Notes: generated by a model from the letters alone, not told the origin. DNA of 26,389 nt from UBA6115 sp964629345 (GCA_964629345.1 CAZVSG010000019.1:1-26389), one strand, 5' to 3'; shown: positions 1-6,712, counted from the first letter of the stretch. Made by a program: numbers and translations.

Positions 1-1400
1 GTTTACGCGTTCCTTGTGTAAATCGTCCGGGTTGCCACATGCGTAACCTCTGCAACGATAACTGTGGCATCCTATGCAAGATGTGCAGTAAGTGGGGCGT
101 GAGATGCAGCGATTATTGCTCTCGCTATGTGCCAGCCGAATGTCAGTTGTTGCTGAAGCCGCCGCATGTATGCAATGGCTGCAAGAAACGCAGTTACTGC
201 CTGATTCAGAAAGTCATCTATTCCGCAAAGTATTCGGACGATCACTACAGACAGCAATTATCTTCCTGCCGCGAAGGGATTAACCAGACACCAGAAAGCA
301 TCCAGCGCCTGGACAGCCTGGTATCCCCGCTTCTCATGAAGGGACAATCCCTGTCTCACATCTACGCGACACATGCCGAGGAGATCGGTTGCTCCCGACG
401 GACGTTATACACCTACATTGACCAATCTGTGCTGACAGCCAGGAACCTTGATTTGCGCAGAAGAGTCAAATACAAACCTCGGCGAAAACCGACCCGCTGC
501 GTTGCCGTGGATTACAAATACCGACACGGCCGCAACTGGGATGACTTTCAGAAAATGCTTCGTGATTCCACAGAACCGGGCGTTGTACAGATGGACACAG
601 TCGAAGGGCGAAAAGGAGGTAAGGTTTTCCTCACCCTACTGTTTCTAAGCTGCTCGCTCATGCTGATCTTTCTGTTGGAGAGGAAAACACAGGATGAAGT
701 CATCCGAGTCTTTGACCATTTGACGGAACTGCTGGGAATCGACCTTTTCCGCCGCCTCTTTCCGATCATTCTGACGGATGCAGGCAGTGAATTTCAAGCA
801 CCTTCAGCCATTGAACACACTCAGGATGGGTTTAAGCGCACAAGGGTTTACTACTGTAATCCCTACAGTTCCTGGCAAAAAGGCGCGCTTGAGAAGAATC
901 ATGAGTATATCCGGCATGTTCTGCCGAAAGGGACTTCCTTTGACTTCCTGGACCAGCAGAAAGCAGTCCTTTTAACCAACCACATTAATAGCGAAGCAAG
1001 GGATAGCCTGAACAGTTGCACCCCTTTCAAGCTATCCCTGCTCCTGCTGGACAACAGGTTGCATGAAGCGCTGCTATTGTCTGAGGTTCCGGCCGATGAG
1101 GTCACGCTTCTTCCCAGACTGCTTAAATAACTAAACTCCATCTATAATTAGCCCGGCGCTTCGCTGGTGAACTTAACACCGCACAAGTAGCGAACGGAAC
1201 TTAGTGATGCACTCATTTCCTTGTTCGCTTGTTTGCTGCGCTTACTTTTACACACCAGCCAAGCAATTGCGCATTGTATCGTACAATTCACCCAATCTGG
1301 GCTCCTTAAAGAGTGGTCTTTTCTCATTTTTCTCTTGCACTGCAAGCAATTTTGGCGCTTGTTGAAGTTACTTTTTCATTTAACCTGTATCCTGCGGGTC
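1..1400 (+). mobile_element. IS30-family insertion sequence, 3' part
   Basis: This is the right-hand part of an IS30-family element whose left end lies outside the window. It is supported by the DDE transposase reading through it, by base composition that is clearly more AT-rich than the flanking chromosome, and by the absence of host genes. The composition changes back to GC-rich between about 1390 and 1440, so the right boundary is approximate. The terminal inverted repeat cannot be confirmed because the left end is missing. The GNAT promoter starts just beyond, at 1444. Confidence 0.75.
3..1130 (+). CDS. IS30-family DDE transposase, 5' end outside the window
   Basis: Catalyses cut-and-paste or copy-type transposition of the element. 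The first ATG is at 39, but the frame stays open to base 3 and the upstream codons read CVNRPGCH, which continues the Cys-rich zinc-finger-like segment (several CxxC/CxxxC pairs in residues 5-54 counted from ATG 39). The gene therefore starts upstream, and the usual N-terminal helix-turn-helix lies outside the window. Visible parts are a second HTH (about residues 104-128, SRRTLYTYID) and the catalytic core: Asp186 in VQMDTVEG, Asp247 in ILTDAGSEF and Glu285 in KGALEKNHEYIR. The core appears intact and ends at LPRLLK. The DAGSEF version replaces the more usual DNGSEF. It is probably functional if the missing 5' end is intact. Confidence 0.9.
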   Translation, partial: LRVPCVNRPGCHMRNLCNDNCGILCKMCSKWGVRCSDYCSRYVPAECQLLLKPPHVCNGCKKRSYCLIQKVIYSAKYSDDHYRQQLSSCREGINQTPESIQRLDSLVSPLLMKGQSLSHIYATHAEEIGCSRRTLYTYIDQSVLTARNLDLRRRVKYKPRRKPTRCVAVDYKYRHGRNWDDFQKMLRDSTEPGVVQMDTVEGRKGGKVFLTLLFLSCSLMLIFLLERKTQDEVIRVFDHLTELLGIDLFRRLFPIILTDAGSEFQAPSAIEHTQDGFKRTRVYYCNPYSSWQKGALEKNHEYIRHVLPKGTSFDFLDQQKAVLLTNHINSEARDSLNSCTPFKLSLLLLDNRLHEALLLSEVPADEVTLLPRLLK

Positions 1401-1443
1401 AAAAACGGGCCTTTCCGCCGTTGAAAAAAGCGGCCTGACGGCG
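1131..1443. other. Non-coding 3' flank of the IS30 element
   Basis: About 310 bases without a supportable gene. The part up to about 1390 is AT-rich, like the transposase, and probably is the untranslated right end of the element. Short open frames on both strands here lack a ribosome binding site and resemble no family. From about 1400 the composition returns to that of the host, with small inverted repeats (CGCCGT at about 1417 and ACGGCG at about 1438) that might be remnants of a host terminator. The terminal inverted repeat and target duplication could not be identified. Confidence 0.5.
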
Positions 1444-1473
1444 TTGACCGGCCCTGGGGCGCGGTGCTATGAT
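1444..1473 (+). promoter_or_regulatory. Sigma-A type promoter for the GNAT gene
   Basis: TTGACC (1444-1449) and TATGAT (1468-1473) are separated by 18 bases, a good match to the housekeeping consensus. It lies just outside the IS boundary and about 100 bases before the chosen GNAT start. The -10 box overlaps the first in-frame ATG of the open frame (1469), which argues that this ATG is not the translation start. Confidence 0.65.
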
Positions 1474-1573
1474 GCGGCCGGACACGGGGGCTGGCCCTCC
1501 TGTCAGGACAGGATTCCTGTTCCAGTGCCTTTTCTGTCTGCTTTCATTTGATGAGATGCCCATGGGAGGACGG

Positions 1574-2047
1574 ATGGAATTTCAGATCACGGGCCTTGAC
1601 CGCAGGGAAGCGGCCGAACTGGCAAAGAAACTGGAAGAATATGACAGCGAGCTCTTCCCCAACCCCGTCTCGCACGAGCTGCGCATCGGGATCCGGGACG
1701 GGGGAAAACTGGTCGCCGGGGCGACCGGCTCCATGACCCCCTTTGGCATCCTGTACGTGGACACGGTGTACGTCGACAGGGACTATCGCCACCACAAGGT
1801 GGGCACCCTGCTGATGGGGGAGGTGGAGAAGGAGGCGCGGCGGCGCGGCGCGCTGCTCATCCGTCTGGACACCTTTTCCTGGCAGGGGAAGGACTTCTAT
1901 CCCACCCTGGGCTATGAGAAGGTGGGCAGCTACGACGCACCGGAGGTTGGTTTTTCGGAATATTTCTACCTGAAGCGTCTCTGCGCGCCCGGCCCCGGCG
2001 CCCGGGAGGGGATCCCGGCGGAGTCCGGGCCGCGGAAAGAACCATAA
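1574..2047 (+). CDS. GNAT-family N-acetyltransferase
   Basis: A 157-residue acetyltransferase that would move an acetyl group from acetyl-CoA to an amine; the substrate is not predictable. The fold is recognisable from strand beta-4 (ILYVDTVYVDRDYR, about 59-72), the acetyl-CoA pyrophosphate loop RHHKVGTLLM (72-81), and the C-terminal part DFYPTLGYEKVGSY (107-120). The loop departs from the usual R/QxxGxG/A, reading HHKVG. I chose ATG 1574, preceded by GGGAGG at 1564-1569 (spacing 4). Two other in-frame ATGs, at 1556 and 1562, are possible starts, while ATG 1469 sits inside the -10 box. The tail after about residue 137 (Pro/Gly/Arg-rich) is outside the domain. It is a single-gene unit behind the IS. 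Confidence 0.85.
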   Translation: MEFQITGLDRREAAELAKKLEEYDSELFPNPVSHELRIGIRDGGKLVAGATGSMTPFGILYVDTVYVDRDYRHHKVGTLLMGEVEKEARRRGALLIRLDTFSWQGKDFYPTLGYEKVGSYDAPEVGFSEYFYLKRLCAPGPGAREGIPAESGPRKEP

Positions 2048-2075
2048 ACGGCATCCTCAGCGGAAAAGACATGAA

Positions 2076-2101
2076 AACCGCCCCGGTCGCCCGGGGCGGT
2101 T
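2076..2101 (-). terminator. Hairpin between convergent genes, probable terminator
   Basis: A perfect 11-bp GC-rich stem (AACCGCCCCGG at 2076-2086 with its complement at 2091-2101) and a 4-base loop. On the minus strand it is followed by TTTT and a second T-run, so it should end the ferritin-like transcript. On the plus strand the tail is poor in T, although it may still slow read-through from the GNAT gene. Confidence 0.7.
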
Positions 2102-2117
2102 CCTGTTGATCGCTGAT

Positions 2118-2801
2118 CTATCTCCCGGGGCGGTTTTCACAGGGACAATCCGGCGCCGAGTCCCGCATCCGGTCCCTCATCTGCCGGCCGGGCATCATCC
2201 GCTGCATGATGCTGCCGCCCCGGCGGCCGCCGCGGGGCTGCCGGAAGGCGCTACCGGGGAAGCTCTCATCATCGCTGAACATCCCGCCGTTCATCCGGCC
2301 GTTCCCCGGGATCCCTCCCTGGGGATCTCCGCTTGCGCTGACCCTCTGCAGCGCGTTCAGGTGGCGCTCGGAGGCCTGTTTCAACTGCTGGAAAGCCTGG
2401 ACGGCGCCCTGGGGCAGGGTTTTGTCCTCCAGCAATCCGTTGTAGAGGGCGATGTCGTCCTGTTCAAACTGCGCGGCCAGGGCGAGCGCTTCCTCCAGTG
2501 TCGCCGGCACCACGGTCTCCCTGGGTGTCACCTGCAGGAGGACGCCGTTGTCCCTGGCGACCCGCTCCAGCAGCCGGACGTGCGCCGTTTCAGAGCGGAT
2601 CAGCACCGCGAACGGACGGGCCCCGGGGTAGGCCTTCAGCACCGCTTCATAGAAACCCCTGATGTCCTGCTCATCCTGCATGGCCTGGTTGAGCGCGGCA
2701 GCAAGGCCGCCCGCCGCCGGGGTCTCCTCCGCCTGCGCGAATGGCAGCGACAGGCACAGCGCCAGCGCCAGCGAAAGGACTGCCAATAATGTACGCTTCA
2801 T
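2118..2801 (-). CDS. Secreted ferritin-like DUF2202 domain protein
   Basis: A 227-residue exported protein with a clear signal peptide (MKRTLL, hydrophobic core, cleavage probably after AQA at 24). Residues 35-155 form a four-helix ferritin-like domain of the DUF2202 kind. Acidic and His residues are placed as in diiron proteins: Glu44 in QDEQD, Glu71 and His74 in ETAH, Glu113 in FEQDD, and Glu145/His147 in ASERHL. The biochemical role of this family is not established; metal binding is an inference from the residue pattern. The C-terminal part (160-227) is low-complexity, rich in Gly, Met and Arg, and ends with CPCENRPGR. The start is supported by AGGGAGAAG upstream. It lies 84 bases downstream of ppx, so it may be transcribed separately or as the operon tail. 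Confidence 0.8.
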   Translation of the reverse strand: MKRTLLAVLSLALALCLSLPFAQAEETPAAGGLAAALNQAMQDEQDIRGFYEAVLKAYPGARPFAVLIRSETAHVRLLERVARDNGVLLQVTPRETVVPATLEEALALAAQFEQDDIALYNGLLEDKTLPQGAVQAFQQLKQASERHLNALQRVSASGDPQGGIPGNGRMNGGMFSDDESFPGSAFRQPRGGRRGGSIMQRMMPGRQMRDRMRDSAPDCPCENRPGR

Positions 2802-2818
2802 CTCTCTTCTCCCTTTCC

Positions 2819-2836
2819 GGGGGGGGATCCCCCCGG
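2819..2836. repeat. G-run/C-run palindrome upstream of the ferritin-like gene
   Basis: Eight G, AT, then six C and GG. The central 14 bases (2821-2834) are a perfect palindrome around GATC. It sits between ppx and the ferritin-like gene on the minus strand. It could fold as a hairpin ending the ppx transcript, but no T-run follows, so the function is uncertain. Confidence 0.4.
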
Positions 2837-2885
2837 TGACAGGATAAACGGGAACTGTGTCTTTTCTGTGTCGCCGGGATGGTCT

Positions 2886-3824
2886 TTACATGGCTGTGAA
2901 GGAGGGGCCCACCTGTTTGCGCGACAGCGCGTACAGGTAACCGTCCGTGTTGTTTCGCGCGGTGACCGCCATGCTGATAATGTCGAGCCTTGTCATCAGC
3001 GCTGTGAGAACGGCCAGGCCGGTGGGCAGGATGTTCTCCCGGCCCGGGGTCATGCCCGGAAGCGCGGCGCGCTCCTGCGGGGTCAGCCTTGCCAGTTGGC
3101 GCAGCACAGCGGCCGCCTCATCCCGGGTGAAGCATTCGTCGCCTCCCGCGCCCGGCAGGTCCTGCCGGCTCCGGAGCAGGCCGACGAGCGCCGTGCCCGT
3201 GCCGCCCACCAGCAGCCAGCGGCCGGGCGTGAGCGGCAGGTCCCGCCAGGTGCTGTCGATCACCCGCTCCGCCCCTTCCAGCGCCGGGACCAGGGAGGAA
3301 AAACCGTTGATAGGCCGCAGGGCATAAAGCCTTGACGCGCCCAGCTGCAGACTGCGCGTCACCCGGAGCGCCTCTCTTGTGCCCGCGGCGATCTCGGTGG
3401 AGCCGCCGCCGATGTCGATGACGCCCAGCGGCTCTTCCCCGCCGTATGGATAGGCTGCGCCCAGGAAGGAATACACCGCTTCCTGATGGCCTGAGAGGAT
3501 CTGCATCTGAAGGCCTGTCTGCTCAAGCAGGGCTTCCGACAGCGGCAGGACATCGCTGGCGTCCCGGACCGCGCTGGTGGCGGTCAGGTCCACCCTTTCG
3601 GCCCCTGCGGCGATCGCCCTCTCTTTCAGCTCCCTGACCGCGCCCAATACACGCCCGACTGCTTCAGGGCTGAACGTCTTTGTGCCGGAAAGCGACAGAA
3701 ACAGACGGGTCTCCACCCGTCCGCGCTGCGGATGGCTCAGCTGTCCGTCCAGATCCGCCGTGAGCATGCGTGTGGAGTTGGATCCGATGGCGATGACGGC
3801 TGCGCGATGAAGGGGAGGCTTCAG
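2886..3824 (-). CDS. ppx: Ppx/GppA-family phosphatase with apparent CTG start
   Basis: Member of the exopolyphosphatase/guanosine pentaphosphate phosphatase family, which hydrolyses polyphosphate or pppGpp. It has an actin-like ATPase fold. The first in-frame ATG is at 3767, but that would cut off the conserved first phosphate loop, which is visible upstream in the same frame as AAVIAIGSNSTRML. The only reasonable start codon before it is CTG at 3824-3822, preceded by GAGGAGG at 10 bases and overlapping the divIC stop as CTGA. This gives 312 residues. Other signatures are TSAVRDA (83-89), ILSGHQEA with the probable catalytic Glu (about 115) and VIDIGGGSTEI (135-145). The protein lacks the long C-terminal HD domain of larger Ppx proteins. 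Its place after divIC is common in Clostridia. Exopolyphosphatase versus pppGpp activity cannot be separated here. Confidence 0.85.
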   Translation of the reverse strand: MKPPLHRAAVIAIGSNSTRMLTADLDGQLSHPQRGRVETRLFLSLSGTKTFSPEAVGRVLGAVRELKERAIAAGAERVDLTATSAVRDASDVLPLSEALLEQTGLQMQILSGHQEAVYSFLGAAYPYGGEEPLGVIDIGGGSTEIAAGTREALRVTRSLQLGASRLYALRPINGFSSLVPALEGAERVIDSTWRDLPLTPGRWLLVGGTGTALVGLLRSRQDLPGAGGDECFTRDEAAAVLRQLARLTPQERAALPGMTPGRENILPTGLAVLTALMTRLDIISMAVTARNNTDGYLYALSRKQVGPSFTAM

Positions 3825-4231
3825 GGCTGATCGACCTCCTCTTTGCCGGCGTTATCACCGGGGGCAAGCTCCAGGACTTCCGGGTTGGTGACCACGAAGC
3901 GGATCTCCCCCGGGAACAGGTAGTCGTACTTGGTGCGCGCCTCGTTGGCGATGAACTGGTCGGTCGTGGCCAGGCGGACCTGTTCAGCCAGGCGCAGCAC
4001 GTCCCTTTCCTTCTGGAACACCAGGTCGCTGGCCTCCTCGATCTGCACCCGCAGGCGATGGATGCCCTGATCATACCGTTCAGCCAGCAGCCATCCCATG
4101 ATCAGGATGGCGCAGAAGGCCGCGGCCACGGTGTACCGGGGCACGTTCCTGTGCCACAGGCGCCACAGCCGCGCCGGGTGCCTTCCTTTGTCCTCTTCCT
4201 TGGGGGTCTTGGATGAACTCTTGTGTTCCAT
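3821..4231 (-). CDS. divIC: Septum formation initiator, DivIC/FtsB family
   Basis: A 136-residue single-pass membrane protein of the divisome, expected to pair through coiled coils with FtsL-type and DivIB-type partners at the septum. Visible are a Lys/Arg-rich cytoplasmic N-terminus (1-31), one membrane segment (about 33-50, TVAAAFCAILIMGWLL), a coiled-coil stretch (53-88), and the family's conserved end: FIANEARTKYDYLFPGEIRF (93-112). The final 20 residues are acidic and variable. It starts 5 bases after the stop of the MBL gene with a weak AAGAAG site, and its stop overlaps the ppx start. Whether it is called divIC or ftsB depends on the lineage; the family assignment is firm. Confidence 0.85.
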   Translation of the reverse strand: MEHKSSSKTPKEEDKGRHPARLWRLWHRNVPRYTVAAAFCAILIMGWLLAERYDQGIHRLRVQIEEASDLVFQKERDVLRLAEQVRLATTDQFIANEARTKYDYLFPGEIRFVVTNPEVLELAPGDNAGKEEVDQP

Positions 4232-4236
4232 TCTTC

Positions 4237-4881
4237 TTATTCCGCGCTCAGTTCGACCAGCCTGGGCTGCTGGGACAGGTCTTCCCGGGTGACCCTGAGG
4301 AGGGGCTGCCGGGAGGGGAGCTCCGGCTTCATCGCGGCCAGGAAGGGCTCCAGCGTGGTGATCCTGTCAATGTTTCCATTCCGGGCACGATAATGCATGG
4401 GGAGGATGACCCGCGGCTGCAGCAGCCTGACGGTCCGGGCGGCTCCTTCGGCGTCCAGCGTATAGAAACCGCCGACCGGGATGAACAGGATGTCCGGCAT
4501 GAAGAGGCTCCTGGTCAGCTCCGCGTCAGGCACCGCCCCCAGATCGCCCAGGTGCAATGCCCTCAATCCTTCCGTTTGGAGCAGGAAACACAGCACCTGC
4601 CCGCGCTTCTTCCCCCCCTCCCCGTCATGGGGGGCGGGAAAGCCCGTCAGGGTCATGCCGGGCAGCGGCGCGTGGCGGCCGGGCCGGTCGATGACGGCCG
4701 GATTGCCATCCACCTTGTCCACGTGGTCGTGGTCGAAATGATGGTGCGACACGGCGACGACGTCCGCCCTGATCCTGTTCACCGGGTAGCCGATCCCGGC
4801 CGGGAAGGGATCAAACAGCACCCGGATCCCGCTGCCGGTCTCGATCAGGAACTCCGAGTGGCCGTGATAGGTGATGAGCAT
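4237..4881 (-). CDS. MBL-fold metal-dependent hydrolase (UPF0173-like)
   Basis: A 214-residue cytoplasmic metallo-beta-lactamase-fold protein of the COG2220 / UPF0173 type. Metal ligands are visible: the HxHxDH motif at His46, His48, Asp50 and His51 (SHHHFDHDH), His85 in PAPHDGEGG, Asp113 in HLGDLGAV, and His163 in PMHYRARNGN. It starts with the typical MLITYHGHSEFLIET segment. The substrate is unknown for most of this group. GGAGGGAGG precedes the start. It lies 3 bases after the unknown 163-aa gene and 5 bases before divIC, so it is translated from the same message. Confidence 0.85.
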   Translation of the reverse strand: MLITYHGHSEFLIETGSGIRVLFDPFPAGIGYPVNRIRADVVAVSHHHFDHDHVDKVDGNPAVIDRPGRHAPLPGMTLTGFPAPHDGEGGKKRGQVLCFLLQTEGLRALHLGDLGAVPDAELTRSLFMPDILFIPVGGFYTLDAEGAARTVRLLQPRVILPMHYRARNGNIDRITTLEPFLAAMKPELPSRQPLLRVTREDLSQQPRLVELSAE

Positions 4882-4884
4882 CGC

Positions 4885-5376
4885 TCAGGCCTCCCTCCGC
4901 AGGACGTTCTGAAGAAGAATGAGAAAGAAATGGGGCGCGGGCAGTTTCTTTCGGAGCCGGACGGCCAAAGCCTCGCCCGCCAGGCGCGTCAGCGCGGCGG
5001 TCTGTCCGCTGTCCCACAGCAGCAGCGCTTTGCGGGCTTCCTCCAGCATGCCCTCATCAAGCGGCGCGGGGTGCCTTTCCAGGATGCGGCAAAGGCCCGA
5101 AACCGGACCTTCGGCCGGGTTTTCCTGCCCCCGCAGCCCTGAAAAGAATTGCCGGTAGCCCGAAAGCGGCCAATCCAGCAGGGCCAGCGGGTGCTGTTCC
5201 TGAACCAGCCATCCGGCCTGTTCCAGGCGCTTTCCAAGGGTCCGGGCTTCTTCCCGGTCAAGCCGCTTGGGATAATCGCTGACAAAAAGGGCGCGAAAAC
5301 ATCTGTCGCGCCTGATGAAACCGCTCCCGCCGACCAGGTGCTTCAGCTCATGGGCCGCGGCGTCAAGCCCCGCCAT
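4885..5376 (-). CDS. Conserved-looking hypothetical protein in the DUF1934-divIC operon
   Basis: I do not recognise this 163-residue protein. The open frame extends further upstream to 5556, but that part is an Arg/Ser/Thr-rich shadow of DUF1934, so I start it at ATG 5376 (MAGLDAAAHELKHLVGG), which overlaps DUF1934 by 14 bases. AAGAGGA directly abuts the ATG, so translation is probably coupled to the upstream gene and the exact start is uncertain. There is no signal peptide or membrane segment. The N-terminal half contains FIRRDRCFRALFVSDYPKRL and a region predicted helical from its Leu/Glu/Arg pattern. The C-terminus ends in a hydrophobic, basic helix (HFFLILLQNVLRREA). It is expected to be cytoplasmic. 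The operon position between DUF1934 and the MBL gene gives no firm clue to function. Confidence 0.65.
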   Translation of the reverse strand: MAGLDAAAHELKHLVGGSGFIRRDRCFRALFVSDYPKRLDREEARTLGKRLEQAGWLVQEQHPLALLDWPLSGYRQFFSGLRGQENPAEGPVSGLCRILERHPAPLDEGMLEEARKALLLWDSGQTAALTRLAGEALAVRLRKKLPAPHFFLILLQNVLRREA

Positions 5377-5809
5377 TCCTCTTGTTGGCCTGGAAGGCGA
5401 TGTCCAGCTTGTGCACCGAGGTATAGTTCCCTTGAATGTCCAGCTGGTAGCGCAGGCTGACCTCGCCCTCGCCCTCTTCGCTGATCCTGTAGTCGACCTG
5501 GGTGGGGAAAATGCCCATCGGCAGGTTGCCGTAGGGGGTGCGGTAGCTGCCCTCAAACCGGTGCCCCTTCTGGAACACCAGGTCGCTCCCGAAGGCGCCC
5601 TTGCGCTCTACGGTGACCGTGCCCCCGCCCATGGTCATGATGATGTCGTGTTTCTCGTTGCTGTCCGCCTGGCGTTCGGTATAGCGAAGCTTCCATTGGC
5701 TCGGGTCGCCCGACAGGGTCCCGAACGTGGTCAGCTTCATGGCCTCGTCTTCTTCATTGCGGTTGTAGGCCACCCCCGTGACCGTCAGCCTGACCGGCTT
5801 GCTCTTCAT
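5363..5809 (-). CDS. DUF1934 (YwiB-like) beta-barrel protein
   Basis: A 148-residue protein of the DUF1934 family, small calycin-like beta-barrels of unknown function that are common in Bacillota. Typical features are the opening VRLTVTG, the segment WKLRYTE, the MTMGGGTVTVERKG hairpin, and PYGNLPMGIFPTQVDYRISEEGEGEVSLRYQLD cut into successive amphipathic strands. No signal peptide is present. It is the first gene of the minus-strand operon, with a very strong site (AAGGAGG, 7 bases before ATG), and a promoter just upstream. Its last 14 bases overlap the start of the unknown 163-aa gene. Confidence 0.85.
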   Translation of the reverse strand: MKSKPVRLTVTGVAYNRNEEDEAMKLTTFGTLSGDPSQWKLRYTERQADSNEKHDIIMTMGGGTVTVERKGAFGSDLVFQKGHRFEGSYRTPYGNLPMGIFPTQVDYRISEEGEGEVSLRYQLDIQGNYTSVHKLDIAFQANKRNGGA

Positions 5810-5833
5810 CCGAACACCTCCTTGACCGTTTCG

Positions 5834-5862
5834 ATTATATCATACCCGGAATGGAAATTCGA
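5834..5862 (-). promoter_or_regulatory. Promoter of the DUF1934-ppx operon
   Basis: On the minus strand, a perfect TATAAT (5839-5834) lies 17 bases after TCGAAT (5862-5857), which matches the -35 consensus only partly. The -10 box is 24 bases before the DUF1934 start codon, so the leader is very short. Confidence 0.55.
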
Positions 5863-5883
5863 CCGCTTTCCCGCCCCGTCGGT

Positions 5884-5912
5884 TTTCCCCGCCGGTCGGA
5901 TCGGGGTATAAT
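5884..5912 (+). promoter_or_regulatory. Promoter of the DUF2927-like gene
   Basis: A perfect TATAAT at 5907-5912 in the divergent intergenic region, 41 bases before the start codon of the plus-strand gene. The -35 region (TTTCCC, 17 bases upstream) is poor, so an activator or extended contacts may be needed. It faces away from the operon promoter about 70 bases to the left. Confidence 0.5.
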
Positions 5913-5953
5913 CCAAGCGAGTCCGGGGACAAATGAAAACGGAGGATATAAAT

Positions 5954-6619
5954 ATGAAAAAATTGATGGCGCTGGCGCTGTCCCTGCTGATCATGCTTTC
6001 GCTGTATCCGGGCATGGCCGTCACAGAGGAGGAGACGCACCTGCGGGAGGTATTTCTGCAGGCTGTTTTCAGCATCGAATACGGGGACGACACAGGAGCG
6101 GTCCTGCACCGCTGGGAGGAACCGCTCATTATCTGGGCCGGAGAAGAGATCATGCCCGGGGATGAGCAGGCGCTGTTTGCGTTTGCTGACGAGCTGGATG
6201 CGCGGGTCGCAAACCTGCCGCCCATCTACTGGACCCGGAACAGCGATGATGCGAACGTGACGGTCGCCTTTGCACCGCTGGACCGGATGCACGAGTTTGC
6301 AGAATCCTATGTTGAGGGAAACTGGGGCTTTGTTTCCTTCTGGTGGAATGATGCTCAGGAGATGGATTATGCCCAGATCGCGATCGCTTCTGACGTCACC
6401 AGCCAGGAGGAGCGGAACCATCTGCTGATGGAGGAGCTGGTCGGCGCATTGGGCCTCACCAACGACATAGCGACGGACCCGGACAGCATCATCCATGAGG
6501 AGTGGACCACCACCCAGGAGCTGAGCGGGATGGACTGGGAACTGCTCAACCTGCTGTATGACGCGCGGCTGTCCTCCGGCATGACCTGGGAAGAGGCTTC
6601 CGCGGCGCTGGGCTGGTAA
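5954..6619 (+). CDS. Secreted DUF2927-like protein
   Basis: A 221-residue exported protein. I chose ATG 5954 because GGAGG lies 8 bases upstream; the earlier in-frame ATG at 5933 has no such site. The signal peptide is MKKLMALALSLLIMLSL with cleavage near GMA (about 22). The mature part resembles DUF2927: an N-terminal FLQAVFSIEYG segment, the RWEEPLIIW strand (53-61), a middle region of beta-strands (NVTVAFAP; GFVSFWWND), and the closing helix region EERNHLLMEELVGALGLTND (152-171), the best conserved part of the family. Some DUF2927 proteins have been compared with zinc proteases, but no HExxH motif is visible here. It is a single-gene unit with its own promoter and terminator. Confidence 0.6.
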   Translation: MKKLMALALSLLIMLSLYPGMAVTEEETHLREVFLQAVFSIEYGDDTGAVLHRWEEPLIIWAGEEIMPGDEQALFAFADELDARVANLPPIYWTRNSDDANVTVAFAPLDRMHEFAESYVEGNWGFVSFWWNDAQEMDYAQIAIASDVTSQEERNHLLMEELVGALGLTNDIATDPDSIIHEEWTTTQELSGMDWELLNLLYDARLSSGMTWEEASAALGW

Positions 6620-6678
6620 AGACCGGAAAGAAAGCGCAGCGCGTGCGCGCATGAAACCGCTGCCGCCCCACATTGTAT

Positions 6679-6712
6679 AACCGGAACCCCGCGCGAGGGG
6701 CCGGTTCTCTTT
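6679..6712 (+). terminator. Terminator of the DUF2927-like gene
   Basis: A hairpin of AACCGG and CCCC (6679-6690, interrupted by an AA bulge) with GGGGCCGGTT (6697-6706), followed by CTCTTT. It lies about 60 bases after the stop codon. Its T-rich tail merges with the -35 box of the next promoter. Confidence 0.65.

Noticed and set aside
1143..1148. TATAAT just after the transposase
   Set aside because: No reasonable -35 sequence at the right distance and no gene downstream within the AT-rich region.
1148..1424. Two small frames, one on each strand, in the IS flank
   Set aside because: No ribosome binding site, no conservation recognised, and odd composition in AT-rich non-coding sequence.
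4213..5142. A 309-residue plus-strand frame
   Set aside because: It is the antisense of the MBL and unknown genes of the minus operon and looks like low-complexity translation.
5377..5556. N-terminal extension of the unknown 163-aa gene
   Set aside because: It is Arg/Ser/Thr-rich and lies entirely within DUF1934, which is clearly coding in the other frame.
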